Origin: Burkholderia humptydooensis
Lineage (GTDB): Bacteria > Pseudomonadota > Gammaproteobacteria > Burkholderiales > Burkholderiaceae
Assembly (NCBI RefSeq): GCF_001513745.1
Contig: NZ_CP013380.1
Coordinates: 1,426,001-1,490,000, forward strand
Reading direction: 5' to 3'
DNA length: 64,000 nucleotides
Positions within the stretch are counted from its first letter, which is position 1. Every line of letters begins with the position of its first letter. Shown here piece by piece: positions 52,228 to 60,210 of the stretch. The position numbers and the translations under genes are program-made. The notes under the pieces were generated by a model. That model ran no database searches. It worked only from the letters and a program-made list of their open reading frames with translations, and was not told where the DNA came from.

Positions 52228-54924
52228 ATGTCCGCTGTACCGAATGAAGTGATGAAGTACGTCGCGGCCGAACGCGACGACGACGCGCAGGAAACCGTCG
52301 AATGGCTCGAAGCGCTCGACGGCGTGATTTCCGCGGTCGGTCCCGGCCGCGCGCACTACCTGATCGAGAAGCAGATCGAATTCGCGCGGATGCACGGCGA
52401 GCACCTGCCGTTCTCTGCGAACACCCCGTACATCAACACGATTCCCGTCGAAGCCCAGGCGAGGATTCCGGGCGACCAGGACATCGAGCACCGGATCCGC
52501 TCGTACACGCGCTGGAACGCGATCGCGATGGTGTTGCGCGCGGGCAAGGATACGAACGTCGGCGGTCACATCGCGTCGTTCGCGTCGGCCGCGACGCTCT
52601 ATGACGTCGGCTACAACCACTTCTGGCACGCCCCGTCCGCCGAGCACGGCGGCGATCTCGTGTTCGTGCAGGGCCACTCGTCGCCCGGAATCTACTCGCG
52701 CGCGTTCCTGCTCGGCCGCCTGACGGAAGCGCAGCTCGACAACTTCCGCCAGGAAGTGGGCGGCAACGGCATCTCGTCGTATCCGCACCCGTGGCTGATG
52801 CCGGATTTCTGGCAGTTCCCGACCGTGTCGATGGGCCTGGGCCCCATCATGGCGATCTACCAGGCGCGCTTCATGAAGTACCTGCAGGCGCGCGGCATCG
52901 CGAAGACGAACGGCCGCAAGGTCTGGGCGTTCCTCGGCGACGGCGAGACGGACGAACCGGAATCGCTCGGCGCGATCGGCATGGCGAGCCGCGAGAAGCT
53001 CGACAACCTCGTGTTCGTGATCAACTGCAACCTGCAGCGTCTCGACGGCCCGGTGCGCGGCAACGGCAAGATCATCCAGGAACTGGAATCGGAATTCCGC
53101 GGCGCCGGCTGGAACGTGATCAAGGTGATCTGGGGCGGCCGCTGGGATGCCCTCTTCGCGCGCGACAAGACGGGCGCGCTGATGCGCCGCATGATGGAAG
53201 TCGTCGACGGCGAATACCAGACGTACAAGTCGGAATCGGGCGCGTACGTGCGCGAGCACTTCTTCAACTCGCCGGAGCTGAAGGCGCTCGTCGCCGACTG
53301 GTCCGACGACGACATCTGGGCGCTGAACCGCGGCGGCCACGACCCGCACAAGATCTACGCGGCGTTCCACGAGGCGAGCAACTCGAAGGGCGCGCCGACG
53401 GTGATTCTCGCGAAGACCATCAAGGGCTACGGGATGGGTGAGTCGGGTCAGGCGATGAACATCACGCACCAGCAGAAGAAGCTGCCCGTCGAGCAACTGA
53501 AGAAGTTCCGCGACCAGTTCCGCCTGCCGATCACCGACGAGCAGATCGCCGACGTGCCGTACGTGAAGTTCGACGAAGGCTCGAAGGAGCTCGAATACAT
53601 GCGCAAGCAGCGCATGGACCTCGGCGGCTACCTGCCGCAGCGCCGCCAGAAGGCCGAGTCGCTGCCGGTGCCGGCGCTCGACGCGTTCGAGCCGCTCCTG
53701 AAGGGCACGGGCGAAGGCCGCGAGATCTCGACGACGATGGCGTTCGTGCGGATCCTGAACATCCTGCTGAAGGACAAGACGCTCGGCAAGCGCGTCGTGC
53801 CGATCGTGCCCGACGAATCGCGCACGTTCGGCATGGAAGGTCTCTTCCGCCAGATCGGCATCTGGAACCAGGAAGGCCAGAAGTACGTGCCGGAGGATTC
53901 CGATCAGTTGATGTTCTACAAGGAATCGGAAACCGGCCAGATCCTGCAGGAAGGCATCAACGAAGCGGGCGGCATGTGCGACTGGATCGCGGCGGCGACG
54001 TCGTACTCGACGCACGGCGAGATCATGGTGCCGTTCTACATCTTCTATTCGATGTTCGGCTTCCAGCGGATCGGCGACCTCGCATGGGCGGCGGGCGACA
54101 TGCGCTCGCGCGGCTTCCTGCTCGGCGGCACCGCAGGCCGCACGACGCTCAACGGCGAGGGCTTGCAGCACGAAGACGGCCACTCGCTGATGTGGGCGGC
54201 GTCGGTGCCGAACTGCGTGAGCTACGACCCGACGTTCGGCTACGAGCTCGCCGTCATTATGCAGGACGGTCTGCGCCGGATGGTGCAGGAGCAGGAGGAC
54301 GTCTACTACTACGTGACGGTGATGAACGAGAACTACGAGCACCCGGCGATTCCGCAGGGCGAGCACGTGGCGGCCGACATCATCAAGGGCATGTATGCGT
54401 TCAGGAAGGCCGACGCCGGCAAGAAGGCGCCGCGCGTGCAACTGCTCGGCGCGGGCACGATCTTCAACGAAGTGATCGCCGCCGCGGACCTGCTGAAGAA
54501 CGACTGGGGCGTCGCCGCCGATCTCTGGAGCGTGCCGAGCTTCACCGAGCTCGCGCGCGAAGGCCATGACGTCGAGCGCTGGAACCTGCTGCATCCGGCC
54601 GAGGCGCGCCGCCTGTCGCACGTGCAGACGTGCCTGAAGGACACGCAGGGCCCGGTGATCGCGTCGACCGACTACGTGCGCGCGCTTGCCGACCAGATCC
54701 GCGGCCAGATCGATCGCCGCTACGTCGTGCTCGGCACCGACGGCTTCGGCCGCTCGGACACGCGCGGCGCGCTGCGCCACTTCTTCGAGGTGGATCGCTA
54801 CTGGGTCACGGTCGCGGCGCTCAACGCGCTCGCCGACGAAGGCGCGATCGAGCGCAAGGTCGTGGCGGACGCCATCGCGAAGTACGACCTCGACCCGGCC
54901 AAACCCAACCCGATGACGGTTTAA
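52228..54924 (+). CDS. aceE: Pyruvate dehydrogenase E1 component, homodimeric (AceE)
   Basis: Thiamine-diphosphate enzyme that decarboxylates pyruvate and acetylates the lipoyl groups of E2. The 898-aa length matches the homodimeric gamma-proteobacterial-type E1. The ThDP/Mg site is GDGETDEPESLGAIGMASRE with the downstream NCNLQRLDGPV; GHSSPGIYSRAFLLGRL and YDPTFGYELAVIMQDGL are family segments. The start at 52228 has CCAGGAGACGAG upstream; the longer frame would run into the promoter region. aceF follows after 125 bp. Confidence 0.97.
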   Translation: MSAVPNEVMKYVAAERDDDAQETVEWLEALDGVISAVGPGRAHYLIEKQIEFARMHGEHLPFSANTPYINTIPVEAQARIPGDQDIEHRIRSYTRWNAIAMVLRAGKDTNVGGHIASFASAATLYDVGYNHFWHAPSAEHGGDLVFVQGHSSPGIYSRAFLLGRLTEAQLDNFRQEVGGNGISSYPHPWLMPDFWQFPTVSMGLGPIMAIYQARFMKYLQARGIAKTNGRKVWAFLGDGETDEPESLGAIGMASREKLDNLVFVINCNLQRLDGPVRGNGKIIQELESEFRGAGWNVIKVIWGGRWDALFARDKTGALMRRMMEVVDGEYQTYKSESGAYVREHFFNSPELKALVADWSDDDIWALNRGGHDPHKIYAAFHEASNSKGAPTVILAKTIKGYGMGESGQAMNITHQQKKLPVEQLKKFRDQFRLPITDEQIADVPYVKFDEGSKELEYMRKQRMDLGGYLPQRRQKAESLPVPALDAFEPLLKGTGEGREISTTMAFVRILNILLKDKTLGKRVVPIVPDESRTFGMEGLFRQIGIWNQEGQKYVPEDSDQLMFYKESETGQILQEGINEAGGMCDWIAAATSYSTHGEIMVPFYIFYSMFGFQRIGDLAWAAGDMRSRGFLLGGTAGRTTLNGEGLQHEDGHSLMWAASVPNCVSYDPTFGYELAVIMQDGLRRMVQEQEDVYYYVTVMNENYEHPAIPQGEHVAADIIKGMYAFRKADAGKKAPRVQLLGAGTIFNEVIAAADLLKNDWGVAADLWSVPSFTELAREGHDVERWNLLHPAEARRLSHVQTCLKDTQGPVIASTDYVRALADQIRGQIDRRYVVLGTDGFGRSDTRGALRHFFEVDRYWVTVAALNALADEGAIERKVVADAIAKYDLDPAKPNPMTV

Positions 54925-55049
54925 CGCACGCGCCGCGCGCCCGTTCCCGCTTTCGACGAAGCGGGGGCGGCGCGGCGCGGCTCCGCCTTGCATGGGATCG
55001 CGGCAGGCCGCTCGCACGGCCTGCCGCGATCGACAGGAGACTGAAACAG

Positions 55050-56702
55050 ATGAGTCAAGCGATCGAAGTCAAGGTGCCGGATATCGGCGATTACAAGGAC
55101 GTGCCCGTCATCGAAGTGCTCGTGAAGCCGGGCGACGCGGTCGAGCCCGAGCAGTCGCTCGTCACGCTCGAGTCCGACAAGGCGACGATGGACGTGCCGA
55201 GCCCGTCGGCGGGCACGGTCAAGGAAGTGAAGGTGAAGGTCGGCGACGCGGTGTCGGAAGGCTCGCTGATCGTGCTGCTCGACGGCGCGCAGGCGGTGGG
55301 CAAGCTCGCGCAGGCGAACGGCGCCGCGGCGAGCGCCGCGCAGCCGGCGGCCGCGCCCGCGGCAGCCGCACCTGCGCCCGCGGTGGCGTCGGCGTCGGCG
55401 GGCGGCGGCACGGTCGAAGTGAAGGTGCCGGACATCGGCGACTACAAGGATGTGCCGGTGATCGAGATCGCCGTGAAGGTCGGCGATACGGTCGAGAAGG
55501 AGCAGTCGCTCGTCACGCTCGAGTCCGACAAGGCGACGATGGACGTGCCGAGCCCGGCCGCGGGCGTCGTCAAGGGCATCTTGGTGAAGGTTGGCGACGC
55601 GGTGTCGGAGGGCTCGCTGATTGTCGTGCTCGAAGCGTCGGGCGCCGCCGCGAGCGCGCCGCAGGCGGCCGCGCCCGCAGCCGCACCCGTGCAAGCCGCG
55701 CCCGCTCCGGCGCCCGCAGCCGCGCCCGCGCCGCAAGCGGCAACTGCAGCCGCGCCGGCGCCCGCCGCGAGCGGCGAGTACCGCGCGAGCCACGCGTCGC
55801 CGTCGGTGCGCAAGTTCGCGCGCGAACTCGGCGTCGACGTGTCGCGCGTCACGGGCACGGGGCCGAAGAGCCGCATCACGAAGGACGATGTCACCGCGTT
55901 CGTGAAGGGCGTGATGACGGGGCAGCGCGCGTCGCCCGCCGCCGCGGCCGCGCCGGCGGGCGGCGGCGAGCTGAACCTGCTGCCGTGGCCGAAGATCGAT
56001 TTCGCGAAGTTCGGCCCGTTCGAGGCAAAGCCGCTGTCGCGGATCAAGAAGATTTCGGGTGCGAACCTGCACCGCAACTGGGTGATGATCCCGCACGTCA
56101 CGAACAACGACGAAGCGGACATCACCGATCTCGAGGCGCTGCGCGTGCAACTGAACAAGGAGCACGAGAAGGCGGGCGTGAAGTTCACGATGCTCGCGTT
56201 CGTGATCAAGGCGGTCGTGGCGGCGCTCAAGAAGTTCCCGACCTTCAACGCGAGCCTCGATGGCGACAACCTCGTCTTCAAGCAGTACTACCACATCGGT
56301 TTCGCGGCCGACACGCCGAACGGCCTCGTCGTGCCGGTGATCCGCGACGCGGACAAGAAGGGCCTCGTCGACATCGCAAAGGAAATGAGCGAGTTGTCGA
56401 AGGCCGCGCGCGAAGGCAAGCTGAAGCCGGACCAGATGCAGGGCGGCTGCTTCTCGATCTCGTCGCTCGGCGGGATCGGCGGCACGCACTTCACGCCGAT
56501 CATCAACGCGCCGGAAGTGGCGATCCTCGGGTTGTCGCGCGGCCAGATGAAGCCGGTGTGGGACGGCAAGCAGTTCGTGCCGCGTCTCACGCTGCCGCTG
56601 TCGCTGTCGTATGACCATCGCGTGATCGATGGCGCGGAAGCGGCGCGGTTCAATGCGTATCTGGGGTCGCTGCTTGGCGACTTCCGGCGCGTGATTCTTT
56701 GA
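55050..56702 (+). CDS. aceF: Dihydrolipoyl acetyltransferase E2 (AceF), two lipoyl domains
   Basis: Core of the pyruvate dehydrogenase complex, 550 aa. It has two N-terminal lipoyl domains (about 3-78 and 120-195), each with LESDKATMDVP carrying the lipoylated Lys, joined by long Ala/Pro linkers; a peripheral-subunit-binding domain (about 245-285, ASPSVRKFARELGVD); and the catalytic domain ending in DHRVIDGAEAARF. Two 57-nt segments of the lipoyl domains are identical in DNA (55149-55205 and 55500-55556). The start at 55050 follows AGGAGACTGAAACAG. lpdA follows after a 272-bp gap holding a repeat-like hairpin. Confidence 0.97.
   Translation: MSQAIEVKVPDIGDYKDVPVIEVLVKPGDAVEPEQSLVTLESDKATMDVPSPSAGTVKEVKVKVGDAVSEGSLIVLLDGAQAVGKLAQANGAAASAAQPAAAPAAAAPAPAVASASAGGGTVEVKVPDIGDYKDVPVIEIAVKVGDTVEKEQSLVTLESDKATMDVPSPAAGVVKGILVKVGDAVSEGSLIVVLEASGAAASAPQAAAPAAAPVQAAPAPAPAAAPAPQAATAAAPAPAASGEYRASHASPSVRKFARELGVDVSRVTGTGPKSRITKDDVTAFVKGVMTGQRASPAAAAAPAGGGELNLLPWPKIDFAKFGPFEAKPLSRIKKISGANLHRNWVMIPHVTNNDEADITDLEALRVQLNKEHEKAGVKFTMLAFVIKAVVAALKKFPTFNASLDGDNLVFKQYYHIGFAADTPNGLVVPVIRDADKKGLVDIAKEMSELSKAAREGKLKPDQMQGGCFSISSLGGIGGTHFTPIINAPEVAILGLSRGQMKPVWDGKQFVPRLTLPLSLSYDHRVIDGAEAARFNAYLGSLLGDFRRVIL
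55149..55205 (+). repeat. 57-bp direct repeat, copy 1 (lipoyl domain 1 of aceF)
   Basis: Identical over 57 bases to 55500-55556, 351 bp (117 codons) downstream and in the same frame. It covers the lipoylation-site hairpin of the domain. Confidence 0.9.
55500..55556 (+). repeat. 57-bp direct repeat, copy 2 (lipoyl domain 2 of aceF)
   Basis: Second copy of the 55149-55205 repeat. Identity at wobble positions suggests recent conversion between the two domain-coding segments. Confidence 0.9.
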
Positions 56703-56812
56703 TGAGCGATGGACCTCGCAGGGGCCTGGGTCAATGTCGTTGATCCGCGCTCCGTCGTTGAACTCGTTTTCTTGACGGTCTGTATGCGTCGCCCCTCCCC
56801 TGGGGCGGGAGG

Positions 56813-56842
56813 CACTTTTCTTTGTCTTGCCAAAGAAAAGTG
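56813..56842. repeat. 12-bp inverted repeat (repeat-like hairpin) in the aceF-lpdA gap
   Basis: CACTTTTCTTTG and CAAAGAAAAGTG pair perfectly around TCTTGC, followed by ACCAAAAGAGAGGCG. I recall similar elements as dispersed intergenic repeats in Burkholderia, but could not check. A 6-bp CCTCCC/GGGAGG dyad lies just upstream (56794-56812). It lacks a following U-run, so it is not a clear terminator. Confidence 0.6.
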
Positions 56843-56974
56843 ACCAAAAGAGAGGCGCGTCCCTGGGTGGACGGCAAAGGTGGCGCTGCCCAGGTTCCCG
56901 TTCTCCAGACAGGCCGTAGTTCAACGCGCGAGTTCCACTCCCTCTGTCAGCAGCCAAACAAGTAGGGGACGTAC

Positions 56975-58738
56975 ATGAGTCTCATCGAAGTCAAGGTTCC
57001 GGATATCGGCGATTTCAGCGGCGTCGACGTCATCGAAGTCAACATCAAGCCCGGCGACGTGATCGAAAAAGAGCAGACGCTCCTCACGCTCGAATCGGAC
57101 AAGGCCTCCATGGAAGTGCCGAGCGACGTCGCCGGCACCGTCAAGGAAATCCTGGTCAAGGCCGGCGACAAGGTCTCGCAAGGCACCGTGATCGCGCTCG
57201 TCGAGGCGTCAGCCGCTGCCGCAGCACCCGCGAAGACGGCCGAGCCGGCGAAGCCCGCAGCACCGGCCGCCGCGCCCGCAGCCGCTTCGGCCGCCGCGCC
57301 GCAAGCCGGCAGCTACGCCGGCGCCGCCGACATTGAGTGCGACATGCTCGTGCTCGGCGCCGGCCCCGGCGGCTATTCGGCCGCGTTCCGCGCCGCCGAT
57401 CTCGGTATGAAGACGGTGCTCGTCGAGCGCTACCCGACGCTCGGCGGCGTGTGCCTGAACGTCGGCTGCATCCCGTCGAAGGCGCTGCTGCATACGGCGC
57501 TCGTCGTCGAAGAGGCCGAGGCGCTCGCCGCGCACGGCATCTCGTTCGGCAAGCCCGAAGTCAACCTCGACAAGCTGCGCGACTTCAAGTCCGGCGTCGT
57601 CAAGAAACTGACGACGGGCCTCGCCGGCATGGCGAAGGCGCGCAAGGTCGAAGTCGTGACGGGCGCCGGCGCGTTCGTCGATCCGCATCACATGGAAGTG
57701 CAGGGCGAAGGCGGGAAGAAGGTCGTCCGCTTCAAGCAGGCGATCATCGCGGCCGGCTCGCAGTCGGTGAAGCTGCCGTTCCTGCCGGAAGACCCGCGCA
57801 TCGTCGATTCGACGGGCGCGCTCGAGTTGCGCCAGCAGCCGAAGCGCATGCTCGTGATCGGCGGCGGCATCATCGGCCTCGAAATGGCGACCGTCTACTC
57901 GACGCTCGGCGCGGAGATCGACGTCGTCGAAATGCTCGACAGCCTGATGAACGGCGCGGACCGCGACCTCGTCAAGGTCTGGGAAAAATACAACGTGAAG
58001 CGCTTCGGCAACGTGATGCTGAAGACGAAGACGGTCGGCGCGGAGGCGAAGGAAGACGGCATCTACGTGAAGTTCGAGGGCGAGAAGGCGCCGGCGGACG
58101 CGCAGCGCTACGACCTCGTGCTCGTCGCGGTGGGCCGCAGCCCGAACGGCAAGAGGATCGGCGCCGAGAAGGCGGGCGTCGCCGTCACCGAGCGCGGCTT
58201 CATCGAAGTCGACAGGCAGATGCGCACGAACGTCCCGCACATCTTCGCGATCGGCGACATCGTCGGCCAGCCGATGCTCGCGCACAAGGCGGTGCACGAA
58301 GGCCACGTCGCGGCGGAAGCGGCGCACGGCGAGAAGGCCTACTTCGACGCGCTGCAGATTCCGTCGGTGGCCTACACCGATCCGGAAGTCGCGTGGGCGG
58401 GCAAGACGGAAGACCAGTGCAAGGCCGAAGGCATCAAGTACGGCAAGGCGGTGTTCCCGTGGGCCGCGTCGGGCCGCGCGATCGCGAACGGCCGCGACGA
58501 GGGGTTCACGAAGCTGATCTTCGACGAGGAAACGCATCGCGTGATTGGCGGCGGCATCGTCGGCCTGAACGCGGGCGACCTCATCAGCGAAGTGTGCCTC
58601 GCGGTCGAGATGGGCGCGGATGCGGAAGACATCGGCAAGACGATCCATCCGCACCCGACGCTCGGCGAATCGGTCGGCATGGCCGCCGAGCTGTACGAAG
58701 GCGTCTGCACGGACCTGCCGCCGCAACGCAAGAAGTAA
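56975..58738 (+). CDS. lpdA: Dihydrolipoamide dehydrogenase E3 with N-terminal lipoyl domain (LpdA)
   Basis: FAD/NAD disulfide oxidoreductase regenerating oxidised lipoyl groups. The 587-aa length exceeds the usual ~475 because residues 1-80 form a lipoyl domain (LESDKASMEVP), linked by an Ala/Pro segment to the E3 core. The core has FAD motif VLGAGPGGYSAAFRAADLG, redox-active GGVCLNVGCIPSK, NAD-binding IGGGIIGLEMATVYSTLG and the dimer-interface HPHPTLGES. The start at 56975 has AGTAGGGGAC upstream. It completes aceE-aceF-lpdA; a branched terminator follows (58771-58854). Confidence 0.97.
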   Translation: MSLIEVKVPDIGDFSGVDVIEVNIKPGDVIEKEQTLLTLESDKASMEVPSDVAGTVKEILVKAGDKVSQGTVIALVEASAAAAAPAKTAEPAKPAAPAAAPAAASAAAPQAGSYAGAADIECDMLVLGAGPGGYSAAFRAADLGMKTVLVERYPTLGGVCLNVGCIPSKALLHTALVVEEAEALAAHGISFGKPEVNLDKLRDFKSGVVKKLTTGLAGMAKARKVEVVTGAGAFVDPHHMEVQGEGGKKVVRFKQAIIAAGSQSVKLPFLPEDPRIVDSTGALELRQQPKRMLVIGGGIIGLEMATVYSTLGAEIDVVEMLDSLMNGADRDLVKVWEKYNVKRFGNVMLKTKTVGAEAKEDGIYVKFEGEKAPADAQRYDLVLVAVGRSPNGKRIGAEKAGVAVTERGFIEVDRQMRTNVPHIFAIGDIVGQPMLAHKAVHEGHVAAEAAHGEKAYFDALQIPSVAYTDPEVAWAGKTEDQCKAEGIKYGKAVFPWAASGRAIANGRDEGFTKLIFDEETHRVIGGGIVGLNAGDLISEVCLAVEMGADAEDIGKTIHPHPTLGESVGMAAELYEGVCTDLPPQRKK

Positions 58739-58770
58739 GCGCCGCGGCCGGCCGGCTGCGACGGCGCAAG

Positions 58771-58854
58771 AAACGGCGCCTCCCGAAACGAACCGCACGC
58801 GGAAAGCCGACATCCGGCTTCGCGCGATCGGTTCAAAAAGGGAGGCGCCGTTTT
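58771..58854 (+). terminator. Long branched terminator of lpdA
   Basis: AAACGGCGCCTCCC (58771-58784) pairs perfectly with GGGAGGCGCCGTTT (58840-58853), 14 bp with a 55-nt interior that holds its own hairpin AAGCCG...CGGCTT (58804-58820). T4 then GTTTGG follows. Confidence 0.7.
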
Positions 58855-58908
58855 GTTTGGCTGCGGGCGAACGGGAAGGGCGTTCGCGGGCGGGTCACAG
58901 CCATGAAA

Positions 58909-58932
58909 AAAGCCGCGCACATGCGCGGCTTT
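58909..58932 (-). terminator. Terminator of the phasin gene
   Basis: AAAGCCGCGCA / TGCGCGGCTTT, 11-bp stem with a 2-nt centre; on the minus strand a T-run follows (plus A-run 58906-58911). Confidence 0.82.
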
Positions 58933-58963
58933 CCCCAAATCGAGCAGGCAGTGACGCCGGCGC

Positions 58964-59539
58964 TTACGCGGTCTTGCCGGTGCTGCTGCGGCGCGATGCG
59001 GCGGCCGCGGTGTTCGCCGCCTTCGTGGCGACGGCGGCAGCGGCGTTGAAGTTCGTTTCGGCGATTTCGACCGCTTGCTTCGCGGCCTTCTGCACCGTTT
59101 CGTACGTCGTGTTCGCGGCGTTGATCGCCGACTTCAGCGCGGCGACGGCCGTTTCCGAGCCGGCCGGCGCGTTCTTCGCGACGTTGTCGACGAGCGCTTG
59201 CACCTTGCGGTTCTGTTCCTCGTATTGCGCCTCGGCGACCTTCGCGAATTCGGCTTGCGTGGCCGACGCGATTTCGTACACATGGCGGCCGTACGCGAGC
59301 ACCTTCTCGGCGATCGGCTGCGTGAGGCTTGCCTGCAGCGCGAGGAGTTCCTGCGTGTCCTTTACCGACAGCGCGCGCTGCACGTTTTCCTGGCTTTCAG
59401 CGAGCGTCGACTTCACCACTTGCAGATTCAGTTCGATCAGCTTTTCGACGCCTTCAAACGCCTTCGTCGTGAGACCGAAGAGGCTTTCGATGTTGGCTTT
59501 CTGGGCGGCGGCGATTTGCTCGGGGGTCAGCAAGGACAT
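58964..59539 (-). CDS. phaP: Phasin family protein (PHB granule-associated, PhaP)
   Basis: Small amphipathic protein coating polyhydroxybutyrate granules and setting their size and number. The 191-aa product fits the family (phasin_2): [20 protein letters not shown] at the start, then helical Ala/Glu/Lys-rich sequence with [18 protein letters not shown] and a low-complexity Ala-rich C-terminus. The ATG at 59539 is chosen because AGGAG lies 7 nt upstream; an ATG two codons earlier is only 1 nt from it. The promoter (59641-59668) overlaps dyads that may bind PhaR. Confidence 0.93.
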   Translation of the reverse strand: MSLLTPEQIAAAQKANIESLFGLTTKAFEGVEKLIELNLQVVKSTLAESQENVQRALSVKDTQELLALQASLTQPIAEKVLAYGRHVYEIASATQAEFAKVAEAQYEEQNRKVQALVDNVAKNAPAGSETAVAALKSAINAANTTYETVQKAAKQAVEIAETNFNAAAAVATKAANTAAAASRRSSTGKTA

Positions 59540-59617
59540 GTTCATGCTCCTGAGGTTCGATCGATGATCGTGAAGGAAAAGGGCACAACTTTGGGGAACA
59601 GATGCCTGAAACTGCTT

Positions 59618-59632
59618 TGTGCAACGCAACAA
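59618..59632 (-). promoter_or_regulatory. Candidate PhaR operator 1 (over the phasin transcription start)
   Basis: Minus-strand TTGTTGCGTTGCACAA (59633-59618 region) resembles the second site at 59678-59688 (shared TGCAC/GTGCA half sites) and lies right after the -10. Assignment to PhaR is inference from the phasin context. Confidence 0.5.
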
Positions 59633-59640
59633 TGGTTTCT

Positions 59641-59668
59641 ATTTTAGGGCGTCAGGATTGAATGTCAA
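59641..59668 (-). promoter_or_regulatory. Sigma-70 promoter of the phasin gene
   Basis: Minus strand: TTGACA (59668-59663), 16-bp spacer, TAAAAT (59646-59641). A consensus -35 and strong -10; initiation near 59634, leader about 95 nt. Confidence 0.82.
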
Positions 59669-59697
59669 GTGCTTTTGGTGCATTGCACAATCCTGAC
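59651..59697. promoter_or_regulatory. 10-bp inverted repeat flanking the phasin -35, with an inner operator-like palindrome
   Basis: GTCAGGATTG (59651-59660, inside the promoter spacer) and CAATCCTGAC (59688-59697) are exact complements 27 bp apart. Between them is GTGCATTGCAC (59678-59688), a perfect 5-1-5 palindrome. Confidence 0.65.
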
Positions 59698-60147
59698 AAT
59701 CCTTAAGTAAAACAATAGTTTGCGTTATCTCGTTGGTATCGGTTTCAGCGCCTGTGCGAAGCCGGTTCGGCCGCGTGTCGCATTGACGCAGGCGCACTAT
59801 AGCGACGCGGTAAACCGATTGGAGCGACGGAACGTTTAACATTCTGGCTTGTCGAACCGACCGCCGTTTTCGGCTCGGCGGCGGGCGCGAACCCATGCGC
59901 GAACGTCCGCTGCGAGCCCGTCGGCGGGCCGTTCGGCCCGCTTCGCTGCCGTATTCGTGGTTTCCCCTGCTTCAGCTTGTCCGTTGCGACGCCGATATTC
60001 TGGTCAACCGATGGGTGATTCGTGTGTCGCGCGCGTCGGGCGTCTCGTTTTCTTCATCGTATTTTTCGATGGGAAAGGCGGGGCCGATTGGCCTGGTATG
60101 ACCGATTCTTACATTCCGGTTTAACGAAGATCGGTAAGTGCCTAATA

Positions 60148-60176
60148 TTGCTTATTTTTTCAGCTTTTACTACACT
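60148..60176 (+). promoter_or_regulatory. Predicted promoter of the PBP7-type gene
   Basis: TTGCTT (60148-60153), 17-bp spacer, TACACT (60171-60176). Initiation near 60183, leader about 28 nt. Confidence 0.6.
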
Positions 60177-60210
60177 TGCGGAAACTTCCCGCCGTTTTGT
60201 TCGGACCCCA

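Larger units (their letters stand above)
59540..60210. other. 671-bp spacer between the phasin and PBP genes with two divergent promoters
   Basis: No gene is supported. The left end (59618-59697) carries the phasin promoter and its dyads; the right end (60148-60176) carries the promoter of the D,D-endopeptidase gene. Bases 59830-60110 show nothing recognisable. Confidence 0.55.
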
